Shown here one piece after another: positions 44,219 to 56,000 of a DNA stretch of 64,000 nucleotides. A program made the translations under genes and the position numbers. The DNA comes from Zygnema cylindricum (lineage: Eukaryota; Streptophyta; Zygnematophyceae; Zygnematales; Zygnemataceae). The notes beneath the pieces are model-generated. The model was not told the origin of the DNA. It ran no database searches and saw nothing but the letters and a program-made list of their open reading frames with translations. The stretch spans positions 1 to 64,000 of the forward strand of contig JBBHKE010000827.1 of the NCBI GenBank assembly GCA_037447655.1, in the 5' to 3' direction. Each line of letters starts with the position of its first letter. Within the stretch, counting starts at the first letter, position 1.

Positions 44219-45173
44219 TAATGTTGTGTATCGGTTAAAAATTTATCGCGATAACACCGATACAGATAGTTATCGGTTGTCGAACGGTCAGAGGTCCCGA
44301 TATATCGGTCTAAGACCAACAAATTCCATATCGGCGATAACTTAAACAAATATAGTATGCATACAATGGTACTTTATAGCATACTGTATTATATTATTGA
44401 TTTTAAATAGCGTGGTATGCCACGTGTAAGAACCTGTTCCGTCTCTGTTTAACTGTGATATATTACGGACAGCACAGCACATAAACATTGGCCAGTTACC
44501 TGAACAGTGATTTTACGGCGACTTACGGAATTGGACCGACAAAATGGTGAACATGGAACTGTAAAAGGACGGCGGACACAAAGTACAACGGACGCAAAAT
44601 AACATTCTGCGCGCCGCCGGAATCAAACGGACGACTTGGAATGAGAAAATGCGAGCGGACAGCCAGCGTGAGCGCCGACATCCCGGAATAGCTCTTTTGG
44701 CGGCTTATGCCAAAAAAGCCAATATATTGACACGTGGCAGGTACCTAGTGGATCCTAAGGAAGAAAGGGACAAAGCCATGGCGTCGGATGTGAAAGGTAC
44801 ATTGTTTTTACTAGTATCGTACCAAAATCGTACAGATATCATAGCGGCTACTGTACTGTACTATGCTTGTACAACTGTACAATACAGTGATCGGATTGGT
44901 AGACACCTCAGTAGATAGGGGTTGTGAGTAGGGCGCGTCCGGGGAATAACACGTACAGTTGAGTGAACTGGCCGTACATTTATCTGCACGGTCCGTACAA
45001 ATATCGCCAATAGTAATCGATATTGGTGTTATCGCCGATAATAACCGATAAATATCGGTTATTTTTCAGAAATAACACCGCTAACGATATATCGTACCAA
45101 TATATCAATTATCGGCTACCCGAAAAAAGGCCCATATCGGTTATTGGCAAATCCTTACCGATACACAACACTA
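44219..45173. mobile_element. hAT-like element, family A, complete, 8-bp target duplication
   Basis: The 955-bp element starts taatgttgtgtatcgg and ends ccgatacacaacacta. cctttttg is duplicated exactly at 44211-44218 and 45174-45181. Sub-terminal regions are rich in cgataac/gttatcg. The middle part (44440-45000) is unrelated to the shorter copies and carries frames of 65 to 89 codons without a transposase signature. Confidence 0.9.
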
Positions 45174-45189
45174 CCTTTTTGAAAGCCTG

Positions 45190-45264
45190 TGCAACACATT
45201 TTATCATTATAAAACATTTTATCGTTATAAAACATTTTATCATTTTAAAACATTTTATCATTTA
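45190..45264. repeat. Tandem acattttatcattataaa repeat
   Basis: Four units of about 18 bases (acattttatcattataaa, acattttatcgttataaa, acattttatcattttaaa, acattttatcattt). Confidence 0.85.
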
Positions 45265-45740
45265 GGCATTAAGTACAGTAGAGGCTGTGGAGCTATATCT
45301 GCACGGTCAAAATATTACAAAAGAGGACAATTATACGGCATAGGGGGAGACCGGCAGCACCCTGGCTCCGACCTGTTCCATGTATTCCTCCGTCCAATAG
45401 TTAAGTCTTTTTGCTGTAGAGCTTCAAATTTTACTCTTTGCTGCTTATAGCACGTCAGCATTAAGTTTTGTGGAAGAGACAAGATTTACCGTACAGTCAT
45501 TGCAAGTGAGCCAACGTGACGCAACATTGGAACCGTCGGAGGGCGTCTTGTTGTGAACGAAGCGCCAACTTTTTTGTCGCTAAGCGAAGAATCGAATATT
45601 ATTCCTACCAGTCGTTTCGAGTGTCCCAATGTGACACTAGAAAATTATTTATGAATGTCGTGACAATGGTAGACATTTGGCGTCGCTATTTGCGACAACG
45701 AAATTTTTTTACGTAAAAAAGGATGGTGATCATATAGGTA
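45265..45740. other. No recognisable feature
   Basis: Spacer between two family A elements; no gene signature. Confidence 0.3.
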
Positions 45741-45745
45741 AATAG

Positions 45746-46473
45746 TAGTGTTGTGTATCGGCAAGATTTTCCCAATAATCGGTAGGTATTTATTTTTGGC
45801 TTACCGGTAATCAATATATTTGCACGATATATCAACTCTGGTGTTATCGCCGATAAAAAACCGATAATATTGGTAGGTGATAACTATACGGACCGTACAG
45901 TTATACTGTTTATTCCACCCTCCGACCCGCTCCCCCCCCCCCCCCCCCCCCCCACGATTTGGGGAAGAAATTGCGATACTTTCTTTAAGCATTTTTTTGG
46001 GGGGAGTCATTAGGGTTCCACACTCCCATACCCTTCCAGAATGTCGTGCTTACATAAGTCTCATAAAATGGTGGCAGTAAATGGCAACTGTTTGCAGTTT
46101 TGTTCATTTGGTTTTCTAAAAAGTTAGATATTACCATAAAATCGATTTTTTTAGTTTCGGTAATATAGTTTTAGTACTATAAACTACTATTTCAAATTTG
46201 TTAACGTTAATGTGTTGCGCTGTCCTTACTAAATCACGTTATACATAGTACGGAACAGATTATCATAAGTGGCATGCCAAGATATATACAATGAATAATG
46301 CAATATAATACATTATCAAGTACTATTATATAGCATATTATTTTTTTATACTGATCGCCGATAAAGAATTTGTTGGTCTCGGAGCGATACACCGGGAGCC
46401 CTGGTCGTTCGATAACCGATAACTATCGGTATCGGAGTTATCGCCAAAAAATTCTTGCCGATACACAACCTTA
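45746..46473. mobile_element. hAT-like element, family A, 728 bp
   Basis: It starts tagtgttgtgtatcgg and ends ccgatacacaacctta. The flanks gtaaatag (45738-45745) and gtaaagag (46474-46481) match at seven of eight positions. It contains a run of about 26 C residues near 45928-45953. No transposase frame. Confidence 0.82.
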
Positions 46474-46532
46474 GTAAAGAGCCTAATTCAAATGGGAAAT
46501 TGTTGACAACCATTGAAGGACACACAAAAATA

Positions 46533-46947
46533 TAATGTTGTTTATCAGGTAAAAAATTATCGCGATAAAACAAATATCGATGGTTCTCAGTTATCGAACG
46601 GTAAGGTTATTAATATATTCGTACAAATACTACAAAATTTATGATACCACAATAATGTATAAAACAAGTATAGAGATGTTGCAAGGGGGGGGGGAGAGAA
46701 GGGTGGTGGGAGGCGTTTTGAAAAAAAAAATCACAATCCATTCCATACAAAAGTACAGAGTTATCGCTGATAATAATCGAACTAATGTGATCGAGATAAA
46801 ACACCAATAAAAGACACCGATATTATCGGTTTTTTATCGCAATAACACAGGTATCGATAAATATATATTTCCGATATATCGATTATTGGTAGACTAAAAA
46901 AAAGGGCATATCCGTTATCAACAAATGGTTAGCGACAAAAAACACCA
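46533..46947. mobile_element. hAT-like element, family A, diverged, 415 bp
   Basis: It starts taatgttgtttatcagg, and the interior has ttatcgcgataaaac and gatattatcggttttttatcg. The right end ttagcgacaaaaaacacca is a degraded copy of the family end. The flanks caaaaata and gaaaaaca agree at six of eight bases. A g-run (11 or 12 G) lies near 46686. Confidence 0.6.
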
Positions 46948-48469
46948 GAAAAACACCCCTTAAAAATATGAAAATAAAAATCGTAAAACACTTGTTGTAT
47001 CTTGGTGTGAAGTGTAAAATAAAGTAAAAATGAGGGGGAAAGGCGAACAGGGAATAAGAGCAATGATCGTAATTTTCACGAACCCTTGTTATATTGATTT
47101 CCAAGTTTGCTTGACGGCCGAGTTTAATAGGTATATAGTTAGATATGTCGCCATCCTGGACCAATTGACAAACGATGAAAAGTCTTGCATCAACTTTATT
47201 TTGGTGGTCACGTCACTTCTTACCAACTTCATCGTTAGACATCACGTTGCACAACCGTATCTATCACATGGCGAACTTACACCATCACCGTAGTTATATC
47301 TTTTAATTTAAGACATAACGTCAAATGTTTACCTCTCATCAATATACAACGTAAAAAAAAAAAAAAAAAACATCAACACATAAAAGAAAAGTAAATAATA
47401 ACATTAAACCATTTTAGATTAATCTTACCTTGTTTAAAAGATAATTAATAGTTCATTTATCTTTGTCAAAATCTTGAGAGAGAGTGTAATAGGATTTCCT
47501 GCCTCTAAAAAAATCCCATTACTACAACCGATTTCAACCACACATTCCACACATTGGAAAATACACATCCACATTGGAAAAGACACACATAAGGATAAAC
47601 TTTAAATTAGAAGAAGCTTATGTCCACATAACATTAGCTTGGTCTCTTGCCCTCGTGGCTCAACCCTTCTTTTTAAAGTGTTTTCCACTACTCCCCACTC
47701 TTAATAATTTTATCTCTTAACTACTAAAACACTACTTAGTTTGTAAGAGATTTCAGTGCAAAAATGCCAATGCTCCAATTTCGTTTTAATCGCTCCAAAC
47801 CAAGACGAGTCAGAATTTCCACAAACTTTGCCAAAAGAAAAGATGCCTACTATCATCTTAGCCTTCACTATTTATCCATCATCGCCCTAGACTCGCCAAG
47901 CTAGAGTCAAACCTCTGTTGAACAGGTGTTGAACAGGTTTTTTCTGGGCCAATCATTGATCAACAATGACTCAGGCTGACCAATGCAAAAACGTGCGAAA
48001 TCTCTTACTAACTACGTAGCATTTCTAACCAATCAGACGCTACGTTTGACTACGCAACATTTACGTGCAAAAGTGCACGCCAAACGAAACGTGACTTCGC
48101 ACAAACGTGCGTCGCAAATTTCGCACGCGAAACTACCTACGAAATTCTATAAAGTGAAAGTGAAGTTTCTTACTAAAAATTGTACGAAACAAACCATCGT
48201 GCGTACCAAACAAAATATTGATTTCGTTAGGTACTTAATAAACGTATGCCTTAAATTCAGCAGCTAGTTTGACCATTAACTCTTAACAATGAACACCCAT
48301 TCGTTATTTTGACCTCGCGTAGTCGCCTAATTACACGAATCACTATATCATTTAAAATACAACATCAAATCGTGCGATTCTTTTTTGGACGTCTATCAAA
48401 TTTAAAACTCTATATTCGTAACAATTAAACACCTATTTACAAACAACTTTAATCCGCTATTACTGTTAT
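46948..48469. other. No recognisable gene
   Basis: AT-rich DNA left of the Gypsy-1 element. The longest frames (93 and 94 codons) lack any domain. A poly(A) run is at 47353-47371. Confidence 0.4.
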
Positions 48470-48987
48470 TGTAACAGGGTTACAAAGTTCGGTACTGAGT
48501 AGTTAGCAACTAGGCTGCTATGGTTGCGATGTCAGACCAGCGCAGCTGCGATTCTAGACCAGCGCAACATAGCAGTATAGCAGCTTAGCAGCATAGCTAC
48601 TTAGTGGCGTAGCAGCATAGCAGCGCAGCAGAGCAACGCAACTTAGCAGTATATCAACGCCGCGGAATGTAGATAGAACGGTATTGTTCTAGAAGATATT
48701 TTGGGGATTTGTCTCGGTTTACCGTGAAGGTCCACGTGTACAGTTGTACAGTAGTAGGTTGACTAGCAGCTAGCTAGTTTAAATAGTCAGGTGGGCTTAG
48801 TGGATAGGAGACTCTTTGAGTAGACGTTCACAGCGAGCGCTGAATATTGTAATCCTCCTTTGAGTAGTAAAGTGCAACTTTGACTGTTAACTGTTGTGTG
48901 CGCCTGCTGTTGCTACGAGAAGATCCTTGGAGCTTTCCGCTGTGCATCGTGGTGGACTCTGGTGCTTATATTTCCTGTCTTTTTACA
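48470..48987 (+). repeat. 5' LTR of Gypsy-1
   Basis: 518 bp from tgtaacaggg to ctttttaca. It contains gcatagcagc/agtatagcagc repeats (48565-48660) and a tttaaata TATA-like site (48778-48785). Compared with the 3' LTR by eye it shows about 35 substitutions and no net length difference. Confidence 0.93.
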
Positions 48988-48988
48988 C

Positions 48989-49000
48989 TGGTATCGGAGC
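48989..49000 (+). other. Primer-binding site (initiator-Met tRNA type)
   Basis: tggtatcggagc follows the LTR by one base and matches the common plant PBS tggtatcagagc at 11 of 12 positions. Confidence 0.88.
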
Positions 49001-49021
49001 TTTTCCCCGTGACTCAACAGC

Positions 49022-49980
49022 ATGGCCGAACACGACGTGTCCACTACGGAAATGTTAGCGCAAGTTCTCAAGGAGTTAGAAAACGTTAGATTACAGAACG
49101 CAAAGCTGAGCAACACCGTCGCAACTTTGGAATCTCGGTTTGGTGAGCGACCTCATGGAGGCATGGAGAGGGACTGCAAGAGACCGAAATTACGACTTCT
49201 CGACGAATACGACCCTGCAAGACACAAGAACCTAGACACGTGGCTATTCTCTGTTGCGACTTACCTCGAGAACTTTCCTAGCCTGTCGGACCGTGAGAAG
49301 ATTCACTACGCGGGTGGTCTTCTTAAGGGGGCAGCGGATGCATGGTGGAGGTCATTAGTGGAGAACGATGAGATACCGACTGTTTGGGCTCTCTTCGTTC
49401 AATTACTCCGTGACGCCTAACAACCTGTTAATACGGTTAAGGCTGCAAGAGATAAGATCGCAGTGTTGAAGCAACGAACTTCGGTGTTGGAGTTTACGCA
49501 ACGGTTTTTGGAGTGCAAGGTGCAAATACCTACGATGACGGAGGATGAAGCTGTGGATCGCTACGTGAAGGGGATCAAATCATCTATTCGTAGGGATGTC
49601 GAGCAATGGCTCGCTCGGGAAAGCACAACTCCTAGTCTCTCAGCGATCATTTAGTTTGCTGAGCGCACCGATTCAGTCGACTTCACCCTCTGACGACCGT
49701 TTCATTATGGGTCGAGTAGCGGTGGAGGGGGTCGTCAAGATGATGGTCCAACTCCCATGGAGCTCGGAGCAATTGATGAGGATAAGGAGGTGGTCAACGT
49801 ACTGCGGAAAAAGAAGAAAACTATCAAGACCAGGGCCAACAACTTGTCACCCGAGGAGCTCTAACGGAGGAGGCAAAATGGCTTATGCTTCCAGTGCGGT
49901 TCCTCGGACCATATGGCCCGTCAATATCCAAAACGGAAAAATCCAGGGAAAGGGAAACTTACCGTCATGAGATTAGCCGG
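49022..49980 (+). pseudogene. Gypsy-1 gag remnant
   Basis: Gag precursor of the chromovirus. It starts at MAEHDVSTTEMLAQVLKELE, with a predicted coiled coil (residues 8-45), then the Gag core (LDTWLFSVATYLENFP, GGLLKGAADAWWRSL, VLEFTQRFLECKVQIP). PTPMELGAIDEDKE and a zinc knuckle CFQCGSSDHMARQY follow near 49888-49930, where the last Cys is replaced by Tyr. In-frame stops occur at 49418, 49652, near 49691 and near 49862. All pieces share one frame, and it remains the frame of the protease and of the first half of RT. Confidence 0.85.
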
Positions 49981-50014
49981 TGAAGGAGGAGACCCTTTGA
50001 TATTTCAGGGTTAA

Positions 50015-53000
50015 ATCAGAGTATGCGCAACCAACTTCATGGAGGACTCCGGAGCATCGGGAAATTTCATCAACGAGGCGACGGTGAAAAAGTTGAAACT
50101 TCCTCTCGTGGTACTTAAGGATCATCAGTCGGTACAATTAGCAGATGAAATTTCCTTATTTATTTCCCATCGTACTCCGAGGTTACGCGTCGGAATCGGG
50201 AAATTCCGATGGTACAGCACTCTTCATTGTTACCTCTTTGGGACCACGAGGTAATCTTGGGGATGTCGTGGCTGCAAAAATAGAATCCGACGATCGATTG
50301 GAGAAGTGGGGCCATGAGAGTGACGAAGGGTGAAGAAGAGTTTGAGGTAAAAGCGGGAGCGGCTGGTAAAGGATCGGTAGAGGGACGCCTACTTTTGGCT
50401 TTACAGCTTAAGAGGGCACTTAGAAAAAGAGAAAACAATTGGTGTAGCAGTCGTCCAGCCCATGGAGGAGGCAAAGGAGGAGATTCCGGAGGATTGGAAG
50501 AAGAAGGACCCTGACTTTGACTCAAAAGAAAGTGACGACACCAGAAAGACTTCCGAAGAGGACCCGAAAGTCGTGACAAAACTTCTCGAGGAGTACGTAG
50601 ATGTTTTTCCCCCGAAGCTCCCGAGGGGCTTACCTCTGAAGCGCGAAGTAGACCACAAGATAGAATTTGTTCCCGGAGCGGTACCCCCGGCTAATCGGAT
50701 GTACAAGAGGAGTTACACCGAATTAGACGAACTCAAAAAGCAACTGGCGGAGTTGGTTGAAGCCGGAGCAATAGAATCGAGCAAGTCACCGTATGGAGCC
50801 CCCGTCCTCTTTGTGAATAAAAAAGATGGAGGTTTTCGTATGTGTGTGGACTACCGAGCGCTAAACAAATTAACGGTGAAGAATGCGTACCCTTTACTGA
50901 TAATAGACGAATTGTTGGATCGACTTCGAGGCGCTAAATATTTCTCAAAAATAGATTTGCAGAGCGGTTATCACCAGATTAGGATTGCCAAGGATGATGT
51001 AGAAAAGACGCCGTTTAGAAACTCGGTATGGCCATTTCCAGTTTCGCGTAATGCCGTTTGGGTTAACCAATGCGCCGACGACTTTTATGCATTTGATGAA
51101 CTCCATCTTTCGGCAATATCTGGATGCGTTTGTAATCGTCTTTCTAGACGACATCTTGGTGTATAGCCTAATGCTCGAGGATCACATGAAACACCTACAG
51201 ACGGTCCTACAAGTCTTTCGGGAAAATAAGTTGTACGCAAAGAGGAGTAAATGTGACTTCTTGAAGGAGAAAATTGATTTTTTGGGCCATGTGGTGAGCT
51301 GGGACGGAATTACAGTGGATCCGAACAAAACGAGGGCAGTGAAGAAGTGGCCGTAGCTGATGAACATTACGGAATTACGGAGATTTTTGGGATTATGCTC
51401 CTACTATTGACGTTTTGTCGAAGGTTTCGCCAATATCGCTGCACCACTCACGGAGTTACTTAAAAATGACGTGCCATACGAGTGGAAATCGGCGCAAGGG
51501 GCAACTTTTGACACGCTAAAGGAGCGGTTAGTTACCGCCCCTGTGTTAGCTGTTCCCGACCCGGACTTACCTTGGATGATAATTACAGACGCCAGCGATA
51601 TGGCTATTGGAGCGATCCTGACGCAGGATCAAGGAAAAGGCCTACAGCCCATTGCCTACAACAGTCAAAAATTTAAGGCAGCGGAGCTTAACTGGGCCAC
51701 CCATGAAAAGGAGACAATTGCGATTATCAACGCGTTGGAATTTTGGGAATGTTACGTTCAGGCGAAGCGGATCACAATTATCACGGATCACCACGCCCTG
51801 CAGTACTTACAAACACAGCCGAAGTTGTCAAAGAAACAAGTGCGATGGATGAAGTTTCTGCAGACCTTCGGGCTGGAACTTGTCATTCAATATAAGCCGG
51901 GCAAGACAATCCAGCAGATGCGCTGTCGAGACCTGGAGTCGCTGCTCCAGTGGCGGAGCAACGATCGCAAACATCGCAGGTTGTAGACGTGAGCTTTGTG
52001 AAAAAGAACACCGCAGCGTCGGACAAAGCGCAAGATTCGAAACTCAGCGCAGTCACTAGTACGGTGCAAGTGGACGATCAGTGGCTAAGTAGAATCAAGG
52101 CCGCATACGACGATGACGAGCCATTAAAAGAGCTGATAAAACGGAAGGTATTAGTTCGGAACGCCAATGGTATGTGGCGATATAGACCAAGTCAAACAAC
52201 AAGACTTTACGTTCCGACAAATCGGGAACTACGTCATTCGATACTGAAATTAAGTCATGATGAACTCGTCAGTGGACACTTCGGCCGGGATAAAACAGCC
52301 GCACGTGTCGCTGAAGTTTATTAATGGCCAAACATGACTCGAGACATTGCGGGGTATGTCCGGACGTGTGACTCCTGTAACATAAACAAATCAGAATCGG
52401 GTCACCAAGGTCTGTTACAACCCCTACCGATACCATCAGTTCCTTGGGAAGCGATTTCGATGGACTTCATCGTTGCTCTCCCGTTAACCCAGGAAGGTCC
52501 TGACTCTATTTTCGTCGTCATGGATTACTAGACGAAAATAGCCCATCTCTTACCCACAACAACCACAGCCACAGCGCGAGATGTGGCACACTTATTCTTT
52601 CGGGAGATATTCAAACATCATGGACTCCTAAAGAGGATCGTCAGCGACCGGGATCGAAAATTTGTGAGTCACTTTTGGAGAAATCTATTCGAGCTGTGTG
52701 GCACGCAACTGGCCATGTCCACAGCTTACCACCCTCAAATGGATGGTCAGATTGAAAGAGTGAATCGGACTTTAGATGAGGCGTTGCGGGCTTATTTTTC
52801 GCTGCACCAAACGGATTGGGTGAACCATCTAACAGCGATTGAGGTGGCGTACAACAGTGCGGTGCACTCGTCCACGAATGCTACGCCATTCTCCCTCAAT
52901 GGACGACAACCCACCCTTCCACAAAACTTATTGGTGGCGGATTGCCCTACGCTGGCAGCTCTGATTTTGCCAAAACGTTGCAAAGGAACCTGGAAAAGGC

Positions 53001-53775
53001 AGCGAAGGCACTCCAACTGGCAAAGGATCGTCAAAAGACGCAGGCCGACTCTCACCGGAAGGAAACCTTTTTCAGCATGGGTGATAAGGTTCGCCTTAAT
53101 ACAGCAAACCTCTCCTTACCGGGTGCCCTCTCCAAGAAACTCGCACCAAAATTCACGCGCCCATTCACGGTTCTGTCACGTGTAGGAGGGGTGGCTTATA
53201 AGTTGGATATTCCAAAGGAGTGGCATATCCACAATGTCTTCCATGTTTCCCTGCTTAAACCATTTAGAGACCCTGATTCGATGTTTCCTAATCGACGGCG
53301 AAATACTCCTTTGCCCCCGGTTCACGGTACCTCGGCCGAGTATGAGGTGGAGGAGATTCTTCACTCGCGTTGCTCTCGGAATTCCAACTCCAGCCAGTAT
53401 CTGGTGCGTTGGAAGGGCTACTACACTGAGGATGACTCTTGGGTGAATGAGGAGGATCTGCATTCTCCTGAGTTACTGCGCCGGTTTCAGAGGAGTGAGG
53501 ACACTCAACTTCACCCGAGAGGCAAGCGCAGCGGCCGCGGTAAAGGAGCGAATCGCACTATCGCAACCATCGCAATTATATTGGGGACGCGGCGAAGAAA
53601 CACAGCGACGAAGTTAGCGCACTGCAGCGATATAGCGGCGCAACCACCGCAGCGCAGCATGGTTACGGTACCGTCAGAGGAACGGTGCGCCACCGCTGCG
53701 CTGACAAGAAAACGCAACGGCGCAATTTTGTTTCACCACATTGGTGACAACGAACCCTTGGTTTCGCCGCATTAG
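50015..53775 (+). pseudogene. Gypsy-1 pol: protease, RT, RNase H, integrase, chromodomain
   Basis: Protease: MEDSGASGNFIN at 50039. [51 protein letters not shown], then a one-base insertion near 51019, [12 protein letters not shown] and the catalytic FLDD near 51148. RNase H: IITDASDMAIGAILTQDQG, TDHHALQYLQT; a one-base loss near 51909 follows. Integrase: zinc-finger region near 52230-52390, MDFIVALPL, IVSDRDRKFVSHFW, a stop at 52529, STAYHPQMDGQIERVNRTL; a one-base loss near 52962. Integrase C-terminus: KLAPKFTRPFTVLSR. Chromodomain at about 53335-53490: YEVEEILHSR, YLVRWKGYYTEDDSWVNEE. The frame ends at a tag (53773) that is cag in Gypsy-2. Confidence 0.9.
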
Positions 53776-53985
53776 CGCAGTTTTATAAATATTTGGCGCT
53801 GCAATACCCTCGTACGCTGCGAAGCTTTGCAGAACCGAAAAGTGAAACCCTCAACCCTCTGTAATAAAGCCGCCATCCGCCCTCGCGCCCTGCTCAGTCA
53901 AGGCAGTTTAGAGAGTGCTTCACTTTGCACAGTCAGCTTACCTTCCCTTCTCGCACTACCAGAATTATCCGACGCCATAACATCC

Positions 53986-55266
53986 ATGGCCTCGTCGTCT
54001 TCTCCACCGCCAAAAAGAAGGAGACTGGTACGGGTAGGGCGAGGGGATGTACCCCGCCCGGATAGATTGTTAGAGGCGGCAGAGGCCATGGTAGAGGCAG
54101 ACAGGAGGAGGGAGGTAGAGGCAGTCCTTGAACTAGAGGAGACTTCTAGTAGCGGGGCAGAGCCAGCAGAGACCAGCGGAGGAGAGGGGTCAAAAAATTC
54201 ACAAGACCCCGAGTACAACCCACTCCAGGAAGGGGATCAGGAGGATGAGGAAGACCATGAGATTTCGGATGCGGAGGAGCCGGAACGAGAACCGACACCC
54301 CCGCAAATTGAGGAGCGTGCCTCCGATCTGGAGGTGATTCGGGACCCTAATAAGGAGAGCACCGCGGACGAGCAGTCCACGAAAAGCTCGGAGAAGAAGG
54401 CGGAAGCACAATACCCTAGTGGAGACGAGGTATATCTGCTCGGAAGGGGAAGAGGGAACATGGACGGGGAAAGTGAGCTGGAAGAAGAAATCCCCGATTA
54501 TCTCTTTCCATCTCCTATGGACACTCGGCATCTGGACCCTACCTTCAGCTTTGCCAAGCGCCTCTATTGGGACCCTTTGGAGTGGCCTGCAACGTGGCGC
54601 ACGCGAAAGCCAGGGGACCATATCTTTATCCCGGTTAGCGTACCGTCACACCCGGCCAGGAATTTTTTGAGAACAAAGGACCTCGGGAACAACCACAAGG
54701 GTTATGTGGAGCTAAACCCACATGCCCTACCGTTTGTGGAAGTAGTTGAGGATAACTACTGGTACAGGGTGGATGTTCCCAGGTTACTCTGCTGTTATCA
54801 CCCGTGGATTGTTCGCCTCTATGACATCATTGCTTGGGCAGAGGTCACCCCCGAAGTACAAGCACTCAAGCTGGCCAGAAAGAACGCGCTTCAGCGGGCC
54901 CGAGCTGCCAGGAAACATGCGTCTTTCAAGCTAAGGAACGTACCTAGGTGGGAACCGGTTGAAGAGGAGGCGGAAGAGGCACAACAATGTGCAGAACCCG
55001 AATCGCCCCAAATTCCGGCACCTGAGGAGCCTGCACCGGCGGCCATTTAGCCGTAAACCGAGGGTCCCAAGGATGTATCGGAGGAGGGGGAGGACCAAGT
55101 GCGGGAGCGAATCATTCGGAGACGTTTGGCAGCGGTAGCCTATCATATTGCGTTGCTGGAGACCCGATGTGAGCAGCTCCAAAACCAACTCGACACCCTG
55201 CGACAGGAATTCGAGGAGTACCGCAAAGAGACGTACGGTATACTTCGGCAGTTGCAGTTTCCCTGA
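53986..55266 (+). pseudogene. Additional C-terminal region of the chromovirus (unrecognised)
   Basis: It starts MASSSSPPPKRRRLVRVGRG (nuclear-localisation-like PPPKRRR), in the same frame as the upstream pol piece. Up to residue about 140 it is acidic and Ser/Glu-rich (GDQEDEEDHEISDAEEPERE). Residues about 215-345 look globular (YWDPLEWPATW, HIFIPVSVPSHPARNF, DLGNNHKGYVELNPHALPF, VLLCRYHPW-like LLCCYHPWIVRLYDI). An Arg/Ala-rich helix follows (ALKLARKNALQRARAARKH). After two stops at 55048 and 55054, a coiled-coil end (ALLETRCEQLQNQLDTLRQE) runs to the tga at 55264-55266. Gypsy-2 preserves the same order. I do not recognise the family. It is neither an RNase H nor an envelope-like protein, and no membrane segment is seen. 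Confidence 0.7.
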
Positions 55267-55297
55267 GACAGAAGGTTCAGCGGGACGCTGAAGCCCT

Positions 55298-55308
55298 AGT
55301 GGGAGGCA
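55298..55308 (+). other. Polypurine tract of Gypsy-1
   Basis: agtgggaggca directly before the 3' LTR, conserved in Gypsy-2 (61605-61615 on the minus strand). Confidence 0.75.
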
Positions 55309-55826
55309 TGTAACAGGGTTACAGAGTTGGGTACTTAGTAGTTAGCAACTAGGCTGCTATGGTTCCAATGTCAAAGCAGCGGAGCTGCGATTCTAGACCA
55401 GCGCAACATAGCAGTATAGCAGCTTAGCAACATATCTACTTAGTGGCGTAGCAGCATAGCAACGCAGCAGAGCAACGCAGCTTAGCAGTATAGCAACGCC
55501 GTGGAATGTAGATAGAACGGTATTGTTCTAGAAGATATTTTGGGGATTTGTCTGGGTTGACCGTGATGGTCCACGTGTACAGTTGTATAGTACTAGGTTG
55601 ACTAGCAGCTAGCTAGTTTAAATAGTCAGGTATGCTTAGTGGATAGGAGACTCTTTGAGTAGACCTTCGCAGCAAGCGCTGAATATTATAATCCTCCTTT
55701 GAGTAATAAAGTGCAACTTTGACTGTTAACTGCTTTGTGCGCCTGCTGTTGCTATGAAAAGATCCTTGGAGCTTTCCGCTGTGGATGGTGGTGGACTGTG
55801 GTGCTTATATTTCATGTCCTTTTACA
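55309..55826 (+). repeat. 3' LTR of Gypsy-1
   Basis: 518 bp, tgtaacaggg to ccttttaca, same length as the 5' LTR. Confidence 0.93.
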
Positions 55827-56000
55827 GTTACATTATCCCCTCTTTATATTTAACTGACCTCAGTAAAAACACATTTCATTATCAAGACGGGACTTCTATA
55901 TTTATTATCCCTCCAATACCTTTGTAAAAACTCAGAATTTTTATCTTTTAAAGTTAACTTAATCTTTTGGCTTTCCTAGATAATGCACGTGGGAGAATAT
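55827..56000. other. Flank between Gypsy-1 and Gypsy-3
   Basis: Short AT-rich stretch, possibly the 3' part of Gypsy-3. No LTR border is recognised. Confidence 0.3.

Larger units (their letters stand above)
48470..55826 (+). mobile_element. Chromodomain Gypsy retrotransposon (Gypsy-1), full length, inactive
   Basis: The 7357-bp element has two 518-bp LTRs, an initiator-Met tRNA primer site and a purine tract. Gag, protease, RT, RNase H, integrase, chromodomain and an additional C-terminal region appear in that order, which identifies a chromovirus (Metaviridae, Ty3/Gypsy). Gag and Pol pieces lie in one frame, as in single-ORF chromoviruses, apart from later indels near 51019, 51909 and 52962. 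About seven or more stops also interrupt it. Flanks gttat and gttac could be a mutated 5-bp target duplication. Confidence 0.93.

Noticed and set aside
48540-48665. CRISPR-like spaced repeats
   Set aside because: The agcatagcagc words are irregularly spaced, lie in an LTR and recur in all LTR copies; the genome is eukaryotic.
53827-55050. Reading the frame start at 53827 as the protein start
   Set aside because: The frame is open upstream in Gypsy-2, and the 53827 position is not supported; the first conserved Met with the basic motif is at 53986.
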